From NCBI GenBank assembly GCA_016702705.1, contig JADJDM010000020.1, forward strand, positions 62,001 to 126,000: a stretch of DNA of 64,000 nt, read 5' to 3'. Shown here piece after piece: positions 55,633 to 64,000 of this stretch (within the stretch, counting starts at the first letter, position 1; each line of letters starts with the position of its first letter). The notes beneath the pieces were generated by a model, which was given only the letters and a program-made list of their open reading frames with translations, was not told the origin of the DNA and did no database searches. The stretch comes from Bacteroidota bacterium (GTDB lineage Bacteria; Bacteroidota; Bacteroidia; B-17B0; Aurantibacillaceae). The position numbers were made by a program, and so were the translations under genes.

Positions 55633-56538
55633 TTAATGCAGCGGTCGCTTTTTAATCATACCGCCTCGTGTTTCATTAATTGAATGTTGTATAACAAAAG
55701 CTTTGCTATCAACTTTTTCAATCTCTACTAATATTTTATGCGTTTCTAAACGTGTAACAACGCAAAATAAAATCTTCCTATCCTCACTTTCGCGTATACC
55801 AGTAGAACCAAAACCTGACTCACCTTTGTAAACAGTTACACCGCGACCTAAGTTTTTAATAATAACTTGTTTCATCTCATCAGCCTTTTCAGAAACAATG
55901 GTTATTCCAATATATTCTTCAATTCCATTGGTTACAAAATCAACTGCTTTTGACGCAACAAAATAAGTTAGCATAGAATACAAAGCAATTTTCATCCCAA
56001 CCAAATATGCGGATGCCGAAAAAATAACAACATTAATTATTGAAATTACATCGCCAACCGACAAGGATGATTTTTTACTTAGCGCAATTGCGAGTACTTC
56101 TGTTCCATCAATTACTGCTCCGCCTCTAATACATAAACCAATTCCTGTGCCTAGAAAAAAACCGCCAAACACAGATATTAATAACGTGTCGGTTGATTTA
56201 TCTATGTCAACATTTATTTCTACTAATGATATTGCAATTGCTAATCCTATAATTGCCAACAAAGTTTTAATTGCAAATGTTAGCGAAACTTGTTTGTATC
56301 CAATTAATATAAATGGAATATTAATTAATACAATTAACAAAGAAATATTTACACCAGTAATTTGATTGGTAAGAAGTGAGATACCTGTAACGCCACCATC
56401 CAAAAAGCCATTTGGCAATAAAAAACCCTTTAAACCAATAGTTGCAGAGGTGATGCCAAGTAAAATAAGAAAAACACTTTTTACATTATTCTTTAAAATA
56501 ATTGTACTTTCCTTTATTTGTGTAACATCAGGTTTCAT
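55633..56538 (-). CDS. YitT-family membrane protein with DUF2179
   Basis: 301 residues. Five or six helices in the first 200 residues (GLKGFLLPNGFLDGGVTGIS, INIPFILIGYKQ, FGGFFLGTGIGLCIRGGAVI, then DGTEVLAI) match the YitT family. The C-terminal ~80 residues are DUF2179 (YIGITIVSEKADEMKQVIIK, GVTVYKGESGFGSTG). The function is unproven in Bacteroidota. Confidence 0.9.
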   Translation of the reverse strand: MKPDVTQIKESTIILKNNVKSVFLILLGITSATIGLKGFLLPNGFLDGGVTGISLLTNQITGVNISLLIVLINIPFILIGYKQVSLTFAIKTLLAIIGLAIAISLVEINVDIDKSTDTLLISVFGGFFLGTGIGLCIRGGAVIDGTEVLAIALSKKSSLSVGDVISIINVVIFSASAYLVGMKIALYSMLTYFVASKAVDFVTNGIEEYIGITIVSEKADEMKQVIIKNLGRGVTVYKGESGFGSTGIRESEDRKILFCVVTRLETHKILVEIEKVDSKAFVIQHSINETRGGMIKKRPLH

Positions 56539-56556
56539 ACAAATTTCTTAAAAGAA

Positions 56557-58950
56557 TTATTCGCTTGATGGCGGGATAGAATCAACATTAAAATCCGCTT
56601 CATCTTCCTCATCAACTACTGCATTACTCTCTTCAATTTCTTTACGAGAGATTACATTTGCAAGAGAAATTAATATAGCAGGGAGTAGTATTAAATTAGT
56701 ACACATCGAAACTAAAAGCGTTAACGAAATTAATACACCTAATGCCATTGTTCCACCAAAGCTCGACCAAATAAAGATAGAGAATCCACTGAATAAAATG
56801 ATCGCTGTATAAACCATACTTACTCCTAAATCTTTCACACAAATAGAAATAGCCTCGGGCACAGTTACCTTTTTATTGTTCTTTAATTCCTGACGATAGC
56901 GTGTAAGGAAATAAATGGTTCCATCAGAGGCTATACCAAATGCAATACTAAAAATTAAAATAGTGGAAGGCTTAAAACGAATATCTAAAAAGCCCATGAT
57001 ACCAGCAGTAATTACTAAAGGAATTAAACAAGGTAATTTAGATAAGACAATGATTTTCCAAGAGCGAAATAATGCTAAACCAACTAAGGCAATTAAAATA
57101 ATTTCGATTAATAAACTCTCGATTAAGTTATCCAACAAATAATCGTTGCCTTTTAAGAAAGTTAAACTATGCCCAGTAAGAGAAACGTTTGCATCTGTTT
57201 CTTTAAAAATAGAATCAATTTTAGGACGAAGATCTGCAACCAATTCTTTCGTTTTTTGAGAACCAATATCTTTCATTCGGTAACTTAAACGTGTTACTTG
57301 TTTTGAAGTATCGATGTAAGCTTTAAACTTATTTTCTTTTCCTTTTACTGTTCCTGAGAAATCACTAAGTTTTTTAAGCTCACCAATACTCGGAATCATG
57401 TAATACTTTTTATCTCCGCCACGATACGCTTGGTAAGAAAACTTAATTCCTTCAGCAATAGAAAGCGAACCAGAGAAGTCATCATACTTGGCTATCAGCT
57501 TTTGTAATGATTTTATCTTGTAAATAATTTTTGCGTTATCAGCAAAAACACCGTTTGGTTTTTTAGTATCAATCGTAATTTCGAAAGGTAAAATTCCATT
57601 GAAATTAGCTTCGAAAAATTTTAAGTCTCGGTATACTTTTTCTTTTTCAGGTAAGTCGTCAACAACAAATCCAACTACACTCATTTGAGACATTCCCCAA
57701 AATCCAAGTCCAGTAATTAAAGCTGTGACGATGTAAATTTGTTTACGCTTATGTTGAATTAAGTTATCTATTAAACCTATAAACCAATTGATACGTTTAG
57801 CTTCAACATGTTTAGTGTGTTTAGTTTTTGGCTCAGGTAAATAACTTAAAATGATCGGAATCATTATCAAGGTAATGAGGTAAGTAACCACCACATTAAC
57901 TGCTGAAACCAAACCAAACTCAACGAGCAATTCGGTATTAGTAAAATAAAGAACCGCGAAACCAATTGCTGTAGTAATGTTTGCAAGGAACAAGGTAATT
58001 GCCATGGTTTCAATCATGCGCGAAATACCTTTTATTTTATTGTGATGCTTTAGGTATTCTTTATGATATCGATTTATAAAGAAAATACAATTTGGAATAC
58101 CAATTACAATAATTAGGGGTGGCAATAATCCAGATAGAATGGTGATTTTGTATCCCATTAAGTGCATAATACCTAATGCCCAAACCACACCAACAATTAC
58201 AACTAATAAAGAAAATATAACCGTAGAAAACGAACGAAAGAAAAACCACAATACAAGCGCCGTTACTAAAATAGCAAGCAATGAAAACAACTTCATCTCT
58301 CCCGAAACCTTTTTCATTACCGCTGAACGAATGTAAGGCATACCCGAATAATGAACTTCTGTTTTATGCTTTACCGAAAAACTATCGCAAATAGCTTCAA
58401 TTTCTTCAACAATACCTATTCGACGGGATGAATTCAATTCTTTATCATCAAAAGTAATAGCAAGTAATGTTGATTGTTTTTCTTGATTGTAAATTACTCC
58501 TTCGTAAAATGGCAATGAATTAATGGTCCCTTTAAGCTGGGCAACTTCGCCTGTACTTAATTTATCTTTAGTAATAAGCGGAACAACGTTAAACTTCTCC
58601 AGCGAATCATCGAACTCCATATTATAAGCACTTCCTAGGGAAAGTACTTCTTTAATTCCTTGTACTTTTTTAATTTCTTTGGTAATTTTTATCCAATCAT
58701 TAAATAATGCTGGCTCAAAAACATCGGTTGGTTGAATTCCAACTGCCATTACATTTCCGTCTTCACCAAAGTTTTTCTTGAATTCTTGGTAAGCAACAAA
58801 TGAAGAATCATCGGGCGGTAAAATTTTAGCGAAGTTGTAAGAAAGTTCAACCTTAGTTGCTTGCCAACCAAAAAACACAGTAAGCATTAAAACTACAGTA
58901 ATGTATGCAATTCTGTTACGTAATAATGACTTGGTTAATGCTTTCCACAT
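56557..58950 (-). CDS. MMPL/RND-family transporter
   Basis: 797 residues. Two homologous halves each contain one external loop domain and five or six helices, as in the MMPL/RND (SSD-like) class: an N-terminal helix, then a first periplasmic domain (~45-220), helices ~220-390, a second domain (~430-620), helices ~620-770. MSGLLPPLIIVIGIPNCIFF-like and FGIASDGTIYFLTRYRQELK segments are typical. It probably exports lipids or hydrophobic molecules across the inner membrane. The substrate is unknown; no periplasmic adaptor or outer-membrane partner lies adjacent. The acidic C-terminal tail is cytoplasmic. Confidence 0.88.
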   Translation of the reverse strand: MWKALTKSLLRNRIAYITVVLMLTVFFGWQATKVELSYNFAKILPPDDSSFVAYQEFKKNFGEDGNVMAVGIQPTDVFEPALFNDWIKITKEIKKVQGIKEVLSLGSAYNMEFDDSLEKFNVVPLITKDKLSTGEVAQLKGTINSLPFYEGVIYNQEKQSTLLAITFDDKELNSSRRIGIVEEIEAICDSFSVKHKTEVHYSGMPYIRSAVMKKVSGEMKLFSLLAILVTALVLWFFFRSFSTVIFSLLVVIVGVVWALGIMHLMGYKITILSGLLPPLIIVIGIPNCIFFINRYHKEYLKHHNKIKGISRMIETMAITLFLANITTAIGFAVLYFTNTELLVEFGLVSAVNVVVTYLITLIMIPIILSYLPEPKTKHTKHVEAKRINWFIGLIDNLIQHKRKQIYIVTALITGLGFWGMSQMSVVGFVVDDLPEKEKVYRDLKFFEANFNGILPFEITIDTKKPNGVFADNAKIIYKIKSLQKLIAKYDDFSGSLSIAEGIKFSYQAYRGGDKKYYMIPSIGELKKLSDFSGTVKGKENKFKAYIDTSKQVTRLSYRMKDIGSQKTKELVADLRPKIDSIFKETDANVSLTGHSLTFLKGNDYLLDNLIESLLIEIILIALVGLALFRSWKIIVLSKLPCLIPLVITAGIMGFLDIRFKPSTILIFSIAFGIASDGTIYFLTRYRQELKNNKKVTVPEAISICVKDLGVSMVYTAIILFSGFSIFIWSSFGGTMALGVLISLTLLVSMCTNLILLPAILISLANVISRKEIEESNAVVDEEDEADFNVDSIPPSSE

Positions 58951-59121
58951 AATGCGCTAAAAAAGCCCGAAGATACACAAAATTAGATTATGTTCTAGTG
59001 TATAATTTGTGAGTATTTTTTGGCGAAAGCTTAACATTTATTATGACTTGCGCCCTTTTTTTTCTTACTTTGCCGCTTTAAAATTGTCCTAAAAAACAAG
59101 AAAATTAATCTAGTTTTAATT

Positions 59122-60667
59122 ATGAAGGTAGGTATTCCATCGGAAATTTCTCCAAACGAATTAAGAGTTGCTGCAACTCCTAAAACCGTTAAACGACTAC
59201 AGAAACAAGGATTCGACGTTTTTATTCAGAAAGGTGCTGGTACAAAAGCAAATTTTTCGGATAAAGAATTTGAAGAAGCAGGCGCTAAAATAGTGGGTAC
59301 TGCTGCCGAAATTTATGGCAATTCGGACATTGTATTGAAGGTAAAGGAGCCTGCAATGGAAGAGGTTGATATGATGAAAGAAGGCTTGGTAATGCTTAGT
59401 TACTTATGGCCAGCACAAAATCAGCCATTACTTCAAAAATTAGCAGATAAAAAAGTAAATGCTGTTGCAATGGATGCGATTCCTCGTATTTCAAGAGCAC
59501 AAAAAATGGATGTATTGTCGTCGATGGCAAACATTGCAGGATATAGAGCAGTTATAGAAGGTTCATATAATTTCGGAAGATTTTTTAAATGGGCAAATTA
59601 CTGCTGCGGGTAAAGTAGAACCTGCAAAAGTGTTAGTAATTGGTGCAGGTGTAGCTGGTTTAGCCGCTATTGGTGCTGCCAATTCATTAGGTGCTATTGT
59701 TAGAGCTTTTGATACACGTAAAGAAGTTGCAGAACAAATCGAATCGATGGGTGCGCAATTTTTAACTGTTGAAATTGAAGAAGACGGCGCGACATCTTCT
59801 GGTTACTCAAAAGAAATGAGTAAGGAGTTCATTGAAGCAGAGATGAAACTTTTCTTAGAACAAGCTAAAGAAGTTGATATTGTAATTACAACTGCGCAAA
59901 TTCCTGGTAGACCAGCTCCAAAATTATGGATGGATTACCACGTTGCTGCAATGAAACCAGGTTCAGTCATTGTAGATTTAGCTGCTTCAACTGGTGGTAA
60001 CTGTGCACTAACAAAAAACGGAGAAGTTTATACTACAGATAATGGAGTTGTAATGGTTGGTAAATTAAATCAATTACCTAGTCAAGCATCACAACTATAC
60101 GGAAATAACTTATGTCATTTATTAGATGACATGGGTAAAGCAGAAAAATGGAAAATTGATATGGAAGATGCTGTTGTGTCAAGAGCAATGGTAACTTACA
60201 ATGGAAAAATCAACTGGCCACCTGCACCGCTTCCGGTTAGTCCTACAGCTGGCGGCACTAAAAAAGTTATACCGCCATCTGCAGAAGAAACTAGAATTTC
60301 GGATGCGGAAAAATCTAAAAAAGCATCTATTGCAATGTTTATACAATTAGCAGTAGTTGGCGCATTGTTGTTTTTAGTTGGGCGTTTTGCTCCACCTGAA
60401 TTTATTCAACATTTCACTGTGTTTGTTTTAGCAGTATTTGTTGGATGGCAATTAATTTCAAACGTATCGCATTCATTACATACGCCTTTAATGGCAGTAA
60501 CAAATGCAATTAGTGGAATTATAGTAATTGGTGGTTTATTGCAAACAACTGATGATATGAGTAGCATAATGACCATACTTGCTTTCATTGCAATTTTGGT
60601 TGCGAGTATAAATATCGTTGGTGGTTTTGTGGTTACACATCGTATGTTGAAAATGTTTAAGAAATAA
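59122..60667 (+). CDS. pntA: NAD(P) transhydrogenase subunit alpha, frameshifted
   Basis: With PntB it moves hydride between NADH and NADP using the proton gradient. The N-terminal domain (MKVGIPSEISPNELRVAATP, RISRAQKMDVLSSMANIAGY) is followed by a break near 59581-59586. There an extra T (T6 for T5) shifts the frame; the join GRFLNGQITAAGKVEPAKVL is family-like. The NAD-binding domain begins GAGVAGLAAIGAANSLG. Three or four C-terminal helices (from IAMFIQLAVVGALLFLVGRF) show this is the fused alpha form, about 515 residues, with no separate pntA2. Confidence 0.93.
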
Positions 60668-60760
60668 CCCTTCGCCCCTTCGAGAGCCTCAGGGTCCAAG
60701 GGATTAAGGTTTTGAAAATGTTTTCATAGAAATAAAAATTAAAGAGATAAAATAGAAATT

Positions 60761-62161
60761 ATGTTTATAGAAAAAGAAATACAAACAGCAGCGTACTTAT
60801 TTGCAAGTATATTGTTTATATTAAGTTTAGGAAGTTTGTCCTCACAAGAATCTGCAAAGCGCGGAGTGTTTTATGGTATCATTGGTATGGCCATTGCTAT
60901 TTTAGCAACGGTGTTTGGTGAAGGTGTAGCGGGGCAAATTTACATTGTTGTTGCAATTGCAATTGCATCGGTAATTGGTTTATTACTTGCTCGTAAAGTA
61001 GAGATGACCTCTATGCCACAACTAGTTGCCATCCTACATAGCTTTGTTGGTTTAGCTGCAGTGTTAGTTGGTTTTGGTTCTTACTTAGATCCTGAAACCG
61101 TTGAACTAAAAGGAGCTCCACGTATGATTCATTTGGTTGAAGTGTTCATCGGAATTTTTATCGGGGCAATTACTTTCACAGGTTCTATTATTGCTTGGGG
61201 AAAATTAGATGGTAAAGTTCCTTCTAAGCCTTGGAGTTTTAAAGGACTTCAAACAATGAATTTAGTATTGCTTTTAATAAGCGTTGTGCTTGGTGTTTTC
61301 TTTTGCAAAGCAGAAGGAACAAGTGGAATGTTGTATTTAGGAATTATGACAGCCATTGCATCTTTCATAGGAGTAGTTTTAGTGATGGCAATTGGTGGTG
61401 GTGATATGCCAGTAGTAGTTTCTATGCTAAACTCATACTCTGGTTGGGCTGCATCAGCTGCAGGGTTTATGTTAGGAAATGATTTACTAATTGTAACAGG
61501 TGCATTAGTTGGTAGCTCAGGTGCAATTCTTTCTATGCACATGTGTCATGCAATGAATCGTTCATTCTTCTCAGTTATTTTCGCAAGTGGTGGAGGTAAT
61601 GGTTCAGGTGGTGAGAAAAAAGCAATTGAAGGAGAAGTAACAGCATTAAATCACGAAGAGGTTGCAGCTTTATTAAAAGAAGCGAAATCAGTTGTGATTG
61701 TGCCAGGTTATGGTATGGCTGTTGCTAAAGCACAATATCCAATTTATGATATGGTACAAACATTACGTAAAGCAGGAAAAAATGTACGTTTTGCTATTCA
61801 TCCAGTTGCTGGTCGTTTACCAGGCCATATGAATGTATTATTAGCAGAAGCAAATGTACCTTATGATATTGTATTAGAGATGGACGAAATAAATGACGAC
61901 ATGCCTAATACAGATGTAGTAATGGTAATTGGTGCAAACGATGTTGTAAACCCAAGCGCACAAGATGACCCTGCAAGTTCAATTTACGGAATGCCTGTAA
62001 TTGAAGCATGGAAAGCAGAAAAAGTAATCATCATGAAACGCTCTATGAGTGCAGGTTACTCTGGCGAAGACAATCCTTTATTCTACAAACCAAATTCAGA
62101 AATGCTGTATGGTGATGCGAAGGCAAGTGTTGAGAAGTTACTTGGGTTTTTGAAGGTTTAA
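60761..62161 (+). CDS. pntB: NAD(P) transhydrogenase subunit beta
   Basis: 466 residues. About nine helices in the first ~280 residues form the proton channel (AYLFASILFILSLGSLSSQE, VGSSGAILSMHMCHAMNRSF). The C-terminal NADP-binding domain (VVIVPGYGMAVAKAQYPIYD, AGRLPGHMNVLLAEANVPYD, VIGANDVVNPSAQDDPAS) is complete. Length is standard. It lies 93 bases after pntA; that gap holds a short palindrome-relic sequence (CCCTTCGCCCCTTCGAGAG, 60668-60686) and an A-rich leader. Confidence 0.96.
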   Translation: MFIEKEIQTAAYLFASILFILSLGSLSSQESAKRGVFYGIIGMAIAILATVFGEGVAGQIYIVVAIAIASVIGLLLARKVEMTSMPQLVAILHSFVGLAAVLVGFGSYLDPETVELKGAPRMIHLVEVFIGIFIGAITFTGSIIAWGKLDGKVPSKPWSFKGLQTMNLVLLLISVVLGVFFCKAEGTSGMLYLGIMTAIASFIGVVLVMAIGGGDMPVVVSMLNSYSGWAASAAGFMLGNDLLIVTGALVGSSGAILSMHMCHAMNRSFFSVIFASGGGNGSGGEKKAIEGEVTALNHEEVAALLKEAKSVVIVPGYGMAVAKAQYPIYDMVQTLRKAGKNVRFAIHPVAGRLPGHMNVLLAEANVPYDIVLEMDEINDDMPNTDVVMVIGANDVVNPSAQDDPASSIYGMPVIEAWKAEKVIIMKRSMSAGYSGEDNPLFYKPNSEMLYGDAKASVEKLLGFLKV

Positions 62162-62215
62162 ACTTTATTGCAATCTACCACATATAAAGTAAAATCTCCC
62201 ACTTATAAATAAGCA

Positions 62216-62246
62216 TTGCTTACTATTTAGAAAAGGTTTACTTTTG
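62216..62246 (+). promoter_or_regulatory. Promoter for the terminal secreted-protein gene
   Basis: TTG at 62216-62218, a 20-base spacer and TACTTTTG at 62239-62246. The ATG at 62252 is only five bases beyond the -7 box, so the transcript may be leaderless. Confidence 0.55.
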
Positions 62247-62251
62247 GTAGT

Positions 62252-64000
62252 ATGTCAAAACTATTTGTTTTAACTTTATTTTCTATACTTTTTTCTAATT
62301 ACGATGCAACTGCTCAAATTGGGAAAGAGGCCTGGCATTGGCAATTTGGGTATCACCAAGCAATAAATTTTGACACTGGCGTGCCCATTACCGATACAGG
62401 ATTATTTATTGCAGGTGAAGGGAATGCTACCATTAGTGATCGTAATACAGGTGAGTTATTATTTGCTACAAATAGTACAGAAGTATATGATAAAACGGGG
62501 CAAATAATGCCAAATGGAACTGGACTTTTTTGGACACTATTCCACAACTCAAGCAGCGTTAATAATTCCTAAGCCCAATTCGGAATATATTTATTATGTA
62601 ATTACCGGTGATGCGCACTGGGATATTACTAAAGGAGTTCATTATTCAGTTGTAGATATGCGATTGAATGGAGGCTTGGGTGATGTCACTGAAAAAAATA
62701 TTTTATTAACCCCAGCCCCTACAACCGAAAAACTTGTTGGCATAAGACATTGCAATGGATTGGACTACTGGATAATAACTCATCCCTCAAATTCAAGTGC
62801 ATATAACGCTTACTTGGTGACATCAAATGGTATTAAACCAACGCCAGTAGTTTCATATGGAAGTGTTGCACAACCTATACAAAATGGATTTGGAACGGCT
62901 TATGAAAATGTAGGCTATTTAAAAGCTTCTCCTGATGGAAAAAAACTTGCTGCCATAATGTGGGACGGGTTAGTGGATTTAGAAATACTAGATTTTAATT
63001 CAGCAACTGGTCAAATTACTAATCCAATAGGTATTGGGCTGCCTAATGATTACCATGGATACGGCTTATCATTTTCACCTGACAGCAAAAAACTTTATGC
63101 TAGTTTAGGAGGGTTAATTTATCAATTTGACTTAACTAACCCTACCTTCAATGCAATTGTAGCATCAAAACAAACTATTTATCACGACTTTTGGGATGTA
63201 AGTGGTATGCAATTAGGGCCAGATGGAAAAATTTATGTGTTGACATTACCTACATTATCAGTAATAAATAATCCAAATAGTATTGGTTCTAGCTGCAATT
63301 TTCAACATAATATTTTGCCATGGGCAACATGGTGTTGTGGACATGGATTTCCTAATTTTATAGATGGAGGAATTAATTCTATAAAACTTACAATGCCCGA
63401 TATTATTGATTTTTGTACACCTAATTTTTCACAAACTTTAGACCCCGGACCGGGCTTCACAAACTATAATTGGTCAACAGGGCAAAACACACAAACTATT
63501 ACTATCAATAATTCAGGGACTTATTGGGTTTCTATTACGAATCCAAGTACTGGATGCCGTTCTGTAGATACAGTTCATGTTTATCATTACCAAGATAAAA
63601 GTTATGTGTCAAGTGGGTGCGATTGTGTTAAAGTAAATTCTACATATCCTAATGCAATTGATTATACTTGGCATGATAGTATTTTTACTCCTATAAGATT
63701 AATTGATTCCAGTGGTGTTTATCAAGTAAATATAGAATCAGTTTCAGGCTGTAATATAACAAACACTTACAATGTTACAATTCACAATAAACCTTTTTTA
63801 GACTTAGGCGAAGATATTACTGGATGCTTTTTTGATGAATTTTCAATTGAGTTAAAAGCACAAAATGCTGTAAATTATTTATGGAGTGTAAATAATTTAA
63901 TTGCACAAAGTATTAAAGTAACTCAACCCGGTGTGTATTGGGTAAAAACAACAAACATGTATGGTTGTACCGCCATAGATACAATAGAAATAAACGTTTC
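62252..64000 (+). CDS. Large secreted PKD/CHU_C-type protein (3' end outside window), frameshifted
   Basis: Signal peptide (MSKLFVLTLFSILFSNYDAT AQ). The opening (WHWQFGYHQAINFDTG) is typical of Bacteroidota proteins with an N-terminal propeller and repeated PKD-like domains. The first frame stops at 62572. An extra T in the T6 run at 62525-62530 explains the shift, and the downstream frame (GHYSTTQAALIIPKPNSEYI) is open to the window end. Propeller phrases (LKASPDGKKLAAIMW, LSFSPDSKKLYASLGG, MQLGPDGKIYVLTL) are followed from ~63400 by PKD-like modules (YNWSTGQNTQTITINNSGTY, WVSITNPSTGCRSVDTV). A C-terminal sorting domain is expected beyond the window. Confidence 0.82.

Noticed and set aside
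60668..60706. Possible repeat relic between pntA and pntB
   Set aside because: CCCTTCGCCCCTTCGAGAGCC resembles scattered Bacteroidota repeats but is too short and has no second copy that I can confirm here.
1..64000. CRISPR arrays, rRNA, tRNA, insertion sequences and prophage genes
   Set aside because: No regularly spaced repeats, transposase, integrase or tRNA T-loop signatures were seen in gaps or frames. Repeats present are isolated palindromes.

Overview
The window is a chromosomal segment of a Bacteroidota bacterium. By eye it is low in GC, roughly one third. The evidence is a PorP/SprF protein, several secreted proteins with gliding-motility-type (CHU_C) or type IX secretion (T9SS) C-terminal sorting domains, promoters of the TTG-N18-20-TAnnTTTG type, a 29-residue AURKAIP1/COX24-like ribosomal protein, and the BT_3928, PorT-like and YitT families. 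The futalosine menaquinone genes mqnD and mqnB suggest a lineage outside the men-pathway Flavobacteriia (inference).

Layout: 1-3.1 kb holds the 3' end of a large CHU_C adhesin coupled to a PorP/SprF-SPOR gene. 3.1-9.8 kb holds an rRNA methyltransferase, an ACP phosphodiesterase-like gene, a toxin-antitoxin module that reads as one ORF, a TylF-like methyltransferase and carB. 10-17 kb holds a TPR-SpoIIE phosphatase, a secreted protein, a PASTA protein, a T9SS protein and rluD. 17-23 kb holds two large secreted proteins, a 1478-residue beta-helix protein and a CHU_C protein. 23-37.4 kb is housekeeping with small hypotheticals: Sua5, alanine dehydrogenase, fabD, lytic transglycosylase, HU, fmt, DAHP synthase-chorismate mutase, dsbD and arfB. 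37.4-46 kb holds an amidase, a response regulator, argS, mqnD, mqnB, ubiX, an RRM protein and rplS. 46-59 kb holds an amidohydrolase, RNase G with bS22/mS38-like, TPR and HU genes, a beta-CASP RNase, cysQ, a DoxX protein, a GreA-like factor, YitT and an MMPL transporter. 59-62 kb is pntAB. The window ends inside another large secreted protein.

Two window-wide properties matter most. First, the octamer GCGGGGCA (either strand) occurs 16 times at the positions listed in the findings, far above expectation for this base composition. It falls in several reading frames, which suggests a DNA-level signal. Second, at least fifteen genes are broken or fused by single-base indels, nearly all in homopolymers and including single-copy core genes (carB, argS, pntA, dsbD, mqnD). 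With the C/T homopolymer block at 29.0-29.1 kb, this points to consensus error rather than pseudogenes. The affected genes are annotated as whole genes with the lesion located.

I see no rRNA, tRNA, CRISPR array, insertion sequence, prophage or recognisable defence island. Several small palindromic repeat families are present. I do not see a complete new multi-gene system. The octamer is the strongest candidate for something undescribed.
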